Below are positions 55,317-64,000 of a stretch of DNA of 64,000 bases, piece after piece. A program made the translations under genes and the position numbers. Source of the stretch: Tetrahymena thermophila SB210 (taxonomy: Eukaryota > Ciliophora > Oligohymenophorea > Hymenostomatida > Tetrahymenidae); assembly GCF_000189635.1 (NCBI RefSeq), contig NW_002476335.1, positions 744,001 through 808,000 on the forward strand, in the 5' to 3' direction. Every line of letters begins with the position of its first letter. Position 1 is the first letter of the stretch. The notes under the pieces are model-generated. The model made no database searches and was not told the DNA's origin. It saw nothing but the letters and a program-made list of their open reading frames with translations.

Positions 55317-56425
55317 TTTTAAGCTAAACTTTCTTAAATTATATGTATTTTTTAATATTTTAAATGAATTTTAATTAATATCCTATCAAATTTGATCAAA
55401 AAATAGTCAAAATGAATTTTAATTTTTTAAAACAGAAATTTTCAGAAAAGAGCAAAAAATTCTGAAATGAAAAATTAAGTCATGATTTAATTCTTTAAAA
55501 TAATTTCATATTAAACAAGAATTAATTTATTTTAATAAAGATAAAAAATTTTAATCAAAGTTGACACAAAAAGATCTACTTTTTATAAAACACAAACCAA
55601 ATAATTTAAATATCCTTTTTTGCCTAATTTTTAAATTAAAAAAATAAAGTAGATGATAAATAAAAAATATTTTAAACTTAAATTATTTATTTTTTGTTAT
55701 ATTTTGTAAATAAGTTAAATTAAAAAAATAGAAGATAAACTGAAAGATATATAGAGGTATGTAAAATAATTTATGTGATTTATCATGAATGATATTTTTT
55801 TGTTTAAAATTTAGTATTATTTTCAAATACGATATTTAACTTTTAAAATGATTAAATTTATTAATTAAATTATATATATAAAGTCTTTTAATTTTAAAAG
55901 ATGTTATTCTAAATTAGTATTAAATATTTTTAACATCTAAAATCTTTGTTACTTGTGAAAGTAAAAAAATAATAGAATGAAAAAATTATAAGATTTTTAT
56001 ATTAAGATTAGTATTGCTAAATAAAATTAATCTAAAAAGTTTATGGCAATTTATTAATAGAGATAAAGAATAAATCAAAGCCAAATATTAATACAAAATA
56101 TAAATATTCAAATAATTATACAATTTATGGTATGTGGATAATAAGGACTCAATAAAAATAATGAAATAACCATTTTAAAAAAATTGTGGAATCAGTCATA
56201 ATAATAATTTATGCATTACTAAAATATTAAATTCACAAGATAAATATCAATCAAAATTATTAATAAAAAATATTAAATTTCTTATTGAAGCTGGAAGATT
56301 GGTTATTGTCTTTTATTATAATTGCAATTAAATTTAGAGGTTACGAATACTTATTAAATAACAATTCAATAGTTTCGCTCAGCAAATAGGAAATATTTTA
56401 TAAATCAAATTCTATTATCTTGTCA
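55317..56425. other. Intergenic between divergent genes
   Basis: 1.1 kb of AT-rich DNA that should contain both promoters. A leader with more G+C begins near 56290. No other gene was seen. Confidence 0.55.
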
Positions 56426-58216
56426 ATGTCTTCTTCAACAAACAATGCAAATGCAAATAAGCAGTCTGATGGGATGCCTAAAGGCTAAGTAAATTAGCAA
56501 ACCTCATCACAATCTAATTCGTTAGGTTTAGCATAACAAGTACAATAGTAAAAGGAATTGCAGTAAAGTGGAGGTAGAGTATAAGCATGCCCTGATGGGA
56601 GCCAACCAGTTTCTAGAAGGAATTCAAATAATCATTAAAATGATAAATAATAGCCATAAGCAAAAAATGGCAATCAATAGGGTTCTCACGTAAAAGAAGT
56701 AAATGTCAATTATTCAGATGATGAAATTCACATCAATCCAGATTTGGAAAAATTTTTCAAAAAAAGAGAATTCATTGAATAAATATAGAAGCCAATGCTA
56801 CGATCAAGCTAAGATAGATTTGGTGATGTTAAATCTGCTGGTTCTAGTGTTGGAGCATAATAGTCAGTTAACAATTAAAGAAGAGCTTTACATTAAATGG
56901 GATTGATAAGCAAATAGGAATCAAATAATGAAGCTACTAAATTAAATAAACTCAAACGCTATTCAGATAAATTAAGCAACGCCATTAAGTCATTACAACA
57001 ATGGGAAGAACCTTTAGTTTAAATGGGGGTTGCAAAAACTCCTGATGAAAGGTTTGAAAATGCAGAAAAGGTATTAAATCGTTGGTAGGATTTGGGTCTT
57101 ATTGATGGGCCAGATACAGAATAAATGATGATGAAATACCCTGAGTATGAAAATGAATTATAAAATGAAAAAATAAATCCTAAAATTAAGAACAATCACA
57201 ATTCAAATCATTTTCATAGCGATAAATATAATTAAAGCTTAAATAATTTTAATAGAATTAATAAAGATGATGTTGACTAGGATTAGGAAATACCAAAGAC
57301 AAATTTTAAGATAAGGAACAATAGAGATGGTTCGTAAACTAACAGATATAAAAATGGAACAGGAGATTTGCACCGCTAAGTTTAATAATCTCCTAGATTG
57401 AACACAGAAAAGAATTTAAAGGAAGAATTATAATAACATTCACTTTAAAATAATATGTTCACTCCTTAAAATAAACTAAGAAAGTCTTCTTAACAAAACC
57501 CCAAGAGAAATCTCAATATGCTAGATGAATAGATAATAAAGAATCTTAACGAAAATAAATTTTTGGAAGATTAAAAAAATTAAATAATGGCCAATAATCT
57601 TAATCACCAACATAGGCCTTAATACTAGTAAAAATTATTATCTAACACCTAACCTATAGCTTAAAATAATTTAATGTCTTCATCTTAAAATGAATATGGA
57701 ACATCTCCAAATATAAACAATTCAGTAAATGGTCATATACTTCAAGCTCGTCCTAGGCTAAGAACTCCTAAAAAGAGTGAAAAATTAAATGCTCCACCTG
57801 AATATAACGAAGCTATTACAAATGAAATAGAAAAATAATATAGAATGCGTTACTCAAGTGCAGAACCCCATACTAACAACTAACATAATTTATACGATTC
57901 TACTCCAGGAAACAGCTACTAAAAGTATGGTACTTCTTTCTTGTAGCCATAAAGCACAAGGAAGGATACCTATGCAAATACACATCGCAGTGGAGATGAA
58001 AATGAAGTTTCCTCTTTGTTCCCATAAATCCACAATTTCTCAGAAACATTTAGACTTACATCAGGAGGAAAATTAAAAAATTCAATGAACCAATCAAGAG
58101 CTGAAACTCCTAAGAGAAAGACAAACTACGTATCAACAGCTTATCCACATGCTACATTAATGGGAAATTAAATACGTGGAAGTACTCCTAAATATTAAAA
58201 TAGAAACCAATTATGA
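56426..58216 (+). CDS. Gln/Asn-rich hypothetical protein
   Basis: A single exon encodes 596 residues, ATG at 56426 and TGA 58214-58216. Most of it is low complexity (Gln, Asn, Ser, Lys). One ordered-looking segment at about 165-230 contains LNKLKRYSDKLSNAIKSLQQ, TPDERFENAEKV and RWQDLGLIDG. Repeated short RxTPKK/ETPKRK-like pieces near the C-terminus (RLRTPKKSEK, AETPKRKTNY, RGSTPKY) are possible proline-directed phosphorylation sites. No signal peptide or membrane helix. The family was not recognised; it is probably an intracellular disordered or scaffold protein. Confidence 0.85.
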
Positions 58217-59060
58217 TTTAAATGAATATGTTATAGAAGAATTAATTTCCATTTCTTGAATGTTTTATATATCCTTTTAATTATAATATTATTATTTCTT
58301 TACATTTAAATATATCTTGTCAAATATTAAATTTACACTCTATTTAAGGCTTCTTAACATTTTATTATAGTAAATGAGATTTAATTTAACAAATCAATCT
58401 ATTCTTAAATTTAATATTTTATTTTTTTTATTTAAAAAATTTTTATTTTGAAAAAGTGAAAAATAATAAATTTAAAAAGATTAAAATAAAAGGTAATTAT
58501 TTGGAAAAAAACTGCTTCATACATGAAGGATGTAATAATAGATTATGAATTCCTACTAAATATTAATCTACTTCTTAAGAATAGAAAAATTTATATGGTT
58601 GTTGTAGCATTTTTATAATTTAAAATACAAGTAAAAATAAAAATCAACAAACTGAAAAAAATACGTTATTTTTATTTAGATTAATGATGATTGGTATCTA
58701 CTAAAATTTCTGATAAGCAAATAAGGAAGGTTTATTATGTGACATCGTAAATTATTTAAAAAAATCCTTAACAAATTTTATATTTCACAAACTTTTTATT
58801 TTTAATTTTATGAATTAAATTTTTTTTGTTATTGTAAATTTTTATTTAAAATATTTACTAGATTAATGCTTTGTTTCTATTTTATGAATCAAATAGCATG
58901 AATATATACAATCTTGTTATATTTAATAGATATCTCTTATTTTATCAGAACCAGAAATTTGTATTTGCATAAAAATTAATAAAAAATTTAATAATATTTA
59001 TATTAAAAAACCTAAAGATAGCAAAGTAATAAATAACTAGCATTTATTTTATAGGATATA
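58217..59060. other. Intergenic, 0.8 kb
   Basis: AT-rich sequence between two plus-strand genes with no feature recognised. Confidence 0.55.
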
Positions 59061-61448
<2,388 letters not shown>

Positions 61449-63187
61449 AAATTTGTTAATTTATTTAAATAAATTTGTGTTTATGCTTACAAAAAATTAA
61501 ATTGGTAAATTAATTATAAAATACAATAAAAAATAACTCAAAAAAATTAGAATTTAAATTAATTTCACAATTTAATTAAAAATAAATTTTATAATGTGTA
61601 TTTATTTTATCAAATTTTGTATGTAAATCAAAGTAATTAAAAATGATAATGTGTAGCATAATAACGAACTTAAGTTTTTTAGTAATACTTTTGATCAAAT
61701 TGAGGGTGCAACCTTATCAGAAACATTGAAAATTAAGTTGGATTTCCTTTATAATTTTAGTTTTTCTACATATAATTATTTATTTGATTACTAACAAATT
61801 AAAATTTATTGACCGTCCAAATGAAAAGATTTTTATTAATACGTAATTAATTATTTAAACGTGTAAATAAGTCATATCTTTTGATTGTAATATTAAAAGA
61901 AATTAGAAAACTTAAGTAATGTTCGATAGGAAAATATGCAAAAATATCTAAATAATATAAAAAAATTACGTCTATCTCGACTAACCAAGGTTATATATGT
62001 AGAACTTAATAATATAAACAAAAGTATTTATTTTTAGTTTAATTTTTTGATAAACCACATTTATCGTCATTTCAGCTCTCAGAAAATAAATATTCAATTT
62101 CGTGGATTGAATTAATTTTTATACTAACATTTAATACATTTGGTTCTATCGCAAAAACTAAATTAATGTTATTCAATATTCCAACATATTGTAGATAAAA
62201 TTAAGCTTTATCAAATAATTTCACTTTAAGTATGATTATTTTCCCCCTTTGTGTTAAATAATAGAACTTAACAATAAACTTTATTTAGTGCTATATATAG
62301 ATAAAAAGTATATTTCAGATAAAAGATATTAAATAAAATCAATTATCTCAAAAGAACTTTCTAATATTTTAATAAAGCAAAATTTTATGTCAAGTAGTTT
62401 TCACTTTAGTAAGATGAATTTTATTTTTCAACAAGAAAAAGTGAAATGATTGAGTTGACTTGACTTTATTAGCTTTTTTTAAATAAATCAGATTAGATTG
62501 AGTGTTTTAAAAAGAATTCAGCATTGAAATAGAGTGATTTGTCAGAATATCGTTCATTGAGGTTTTTGGATTAAAGAAAATAAGCACTTATTATTCATTT
62601 CTATTACAAACAATTTTAAAGTAATAATATGTGTGACGATATTTACGAACTACACTTTGTAGTTAACGAAAGCTAATTAATGCACAATTTAAAAATAAAA
62701 TCAACTATCAATAGTTTTGAGAAAGATATTAAAAAAATTAGTGTTTGTTTTGTTTGTACTTTTAAATTTTGATTTTTACAAAATTAAAAAATTGTTTAAA
62801 ACAAGTTAAAACTAATTAGAACTCCCTACCTACCTACCTGTAATATTTTTGTTGCTTATTTTGTTTAGGAGCTAAGAAAAATAAATATATAAAATTGCCT
62901 CTTTGAAACTTTCTTAGACATTTATTAGTAATCTTTAAATTTTATATTATGGTCAAATCTTCTATTTGACTGCAATTAGCATGGATTAATTTATTTGATA
63001 ATATTTTTAAGCTCTATCCCGATATGTGTATTCATAGTGAAAGGGTTGATTAATATTTAATTTGTTGTTTTGAGTAATTTAAAGAAAATTAAGATAAAAA
63101 TAATATCAAATAATAAAATAACTAAAAAAAAAATTAAATATTGTTTATCTTATCAAATTATTAAAAAATTCAAATAAATATAAAAGT
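61449..63187. other. Intergenic, 1.7 kb
   Basis: The longest gene-free stretch outside the array. AT-rich throughout, with a four-unit (CTAC) microsatellite near 62823-62838. No coding composition, tRNA box or repeat family was seen. Confidence 0.5.
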
Positions 63188-64000
63188 ATGGGTAAGGTAT
63201 TTTAGTTTTATGAAGGAAAGACCGTTTTATTGACTGGTATAACTGGCTTTTTAGGAAAGGTCATTTTCGAAAAGTTTCTCAGAACCCTTCCTATGGTCAA
63301 GAGAATTTACGTGTTGATTAGAAGCAAGAAAGGTAGTCCCGTTGAAGAGAGATTCAAAAAAGTTATCCATGATTCTGAAATATTCGAAAGATTGAGATAA
63401 GAAAAGGGAGATAATTTTTTCAACTATCTTTTCAGCAAAGTTGTTCCTATTGAAGGTAAATAATTAAAACATCTTTTTTATTGCAAAGGCTTTGATTATC
63501 ACCATTTTTATAATCAACACTTATTGAAATTTAAGTTATTTTCTTCCAAAAGCTCTTTGAAACTAACATTTTAATGAAACTAAAGCTTCTAAGTATATAA
63601 GATAACATTTACTATGTCGGATATTAAAATATTATTTAATATTTAAAAATATAGTAATAATATAATTTTTACAATTTAAAAGAAATAAAGCTTGGATTCA
63701 ATTGTTAAAGCATTAAAATTTTATACCATATTACCAATTCGCTTTTAACTAAATTTACTATTCAAATAGGTGATTTATTGAAGGAAGGATTAGGATTATC
63801 AAAGCAAGATTATCAAACTATCACATAAGAAGCAAATATTGTTATTAATTGCGCTGCATCTGTTGATTTTAATGCTAAATTAGAGGAAGCAATTAATATA
63901 AATGTAAGAGGTTCTCTAAGAATGATGGAATTATCAAAACAATGCCTTTAACTTGAAAATTTCGTCCACGTTTCTACTTGTTATGTCAATAGTGATAAAC
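63188..64000 (+). CDS. Fatty acyl-CoA reductase, 3'-truncated by window end
   Basis: Exons 63188-63455 and 63770-64000 (cut at the window edge) show the first ~166 residues. The NAD(P)-binding motif LLTGITGFLGKVIFEKFLR (about 14-32) is followed by KRIYVLIRSKKG, VVPIEGDL, INCAASVDFNA, AININVRGSLRMMEL and FVHVSTCYVN. This is the usual order of FAR enzymes, which reduce fatty acyl-CoA to fatty alcohol with NADPH at the ER or peroxisome, for wax or ether lipid synthesis. The catalytic YxxxK would lie beyond the window. The intron (63456-63769) is 314 nt, long for this window. Exon 1 uses G+C-rich codons (AAG, GTC, CTC), suggesting good expression. Confidence 0.88.

Noticed and set aside
62823..62838. 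(CTAC) microsatellite considered as a telomere-like repeat
   Set aside because: Only about four units, and not the GGGGTT/CCCCAA repeat of these ciliates.

Overview
The window looks like nuclear DNA of an oligohymenophorean ciliate, most like Tetrahymena. Real genes read only when TAA and TAG encode glutamine and TGA is the sole stop. Introns are AT-rich GT..AG, mostly 42-100 nt (shortest inferred 34 nt). Exons are clearly richer in G+C than the very AT-rich gaps. No tRNA, rRNA, CRISPR or telomere was recognised. Gene models below were spliced by eye; where exon phases close exactly on a TGA stop I say so.

Layout: (1) 3-6366: the 3' part of a glutamine-rich protein, an Rrp15-like rRNA-processing protein, and a convergent CRAL-TRIO lipid-binding protein. 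(2) 7660-22122: a tandem array of six paralogous genes, all on the minus strand, for ~213-residue secreted proteins. The 1.3-2.5 kb spacers are themselves repetitive and carry short mobile-element-like insertions. (3) 22123-30110: a DUF4419 gene with an apparent one-base frameshift, a 935-residue type I membrane protein and a FAM221-type zinc-binding protein. (4) 30286-50499: two large cysteine-rich multi-span membrane proteins on opposite strands, separated by a LisH-DYRK kinase and an LDAH-like serine hydrolase, followed by a TPR protein with a degenerate kinase-like N-terminus. (5) 52216-64000: a CAMK-like kinase with a KA1-like C-terminus, a Qc-SNARE, a low-complexity protein, an Aurora-like kinase with a long coiled-coil tail, and the start of a fatty acyl-CoA reductase that runs off the end.

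There is no operon-like logic. The most unusual feature is the secreted-protein array, in which a two-gene cassette has recently been duplicated. Its predicted fold resembles the N-terminal ectodomain of the cysteine-rich membrane protein at 30286-35582, suggesting soluble and membrane-bound versions of one ciliate surface module.
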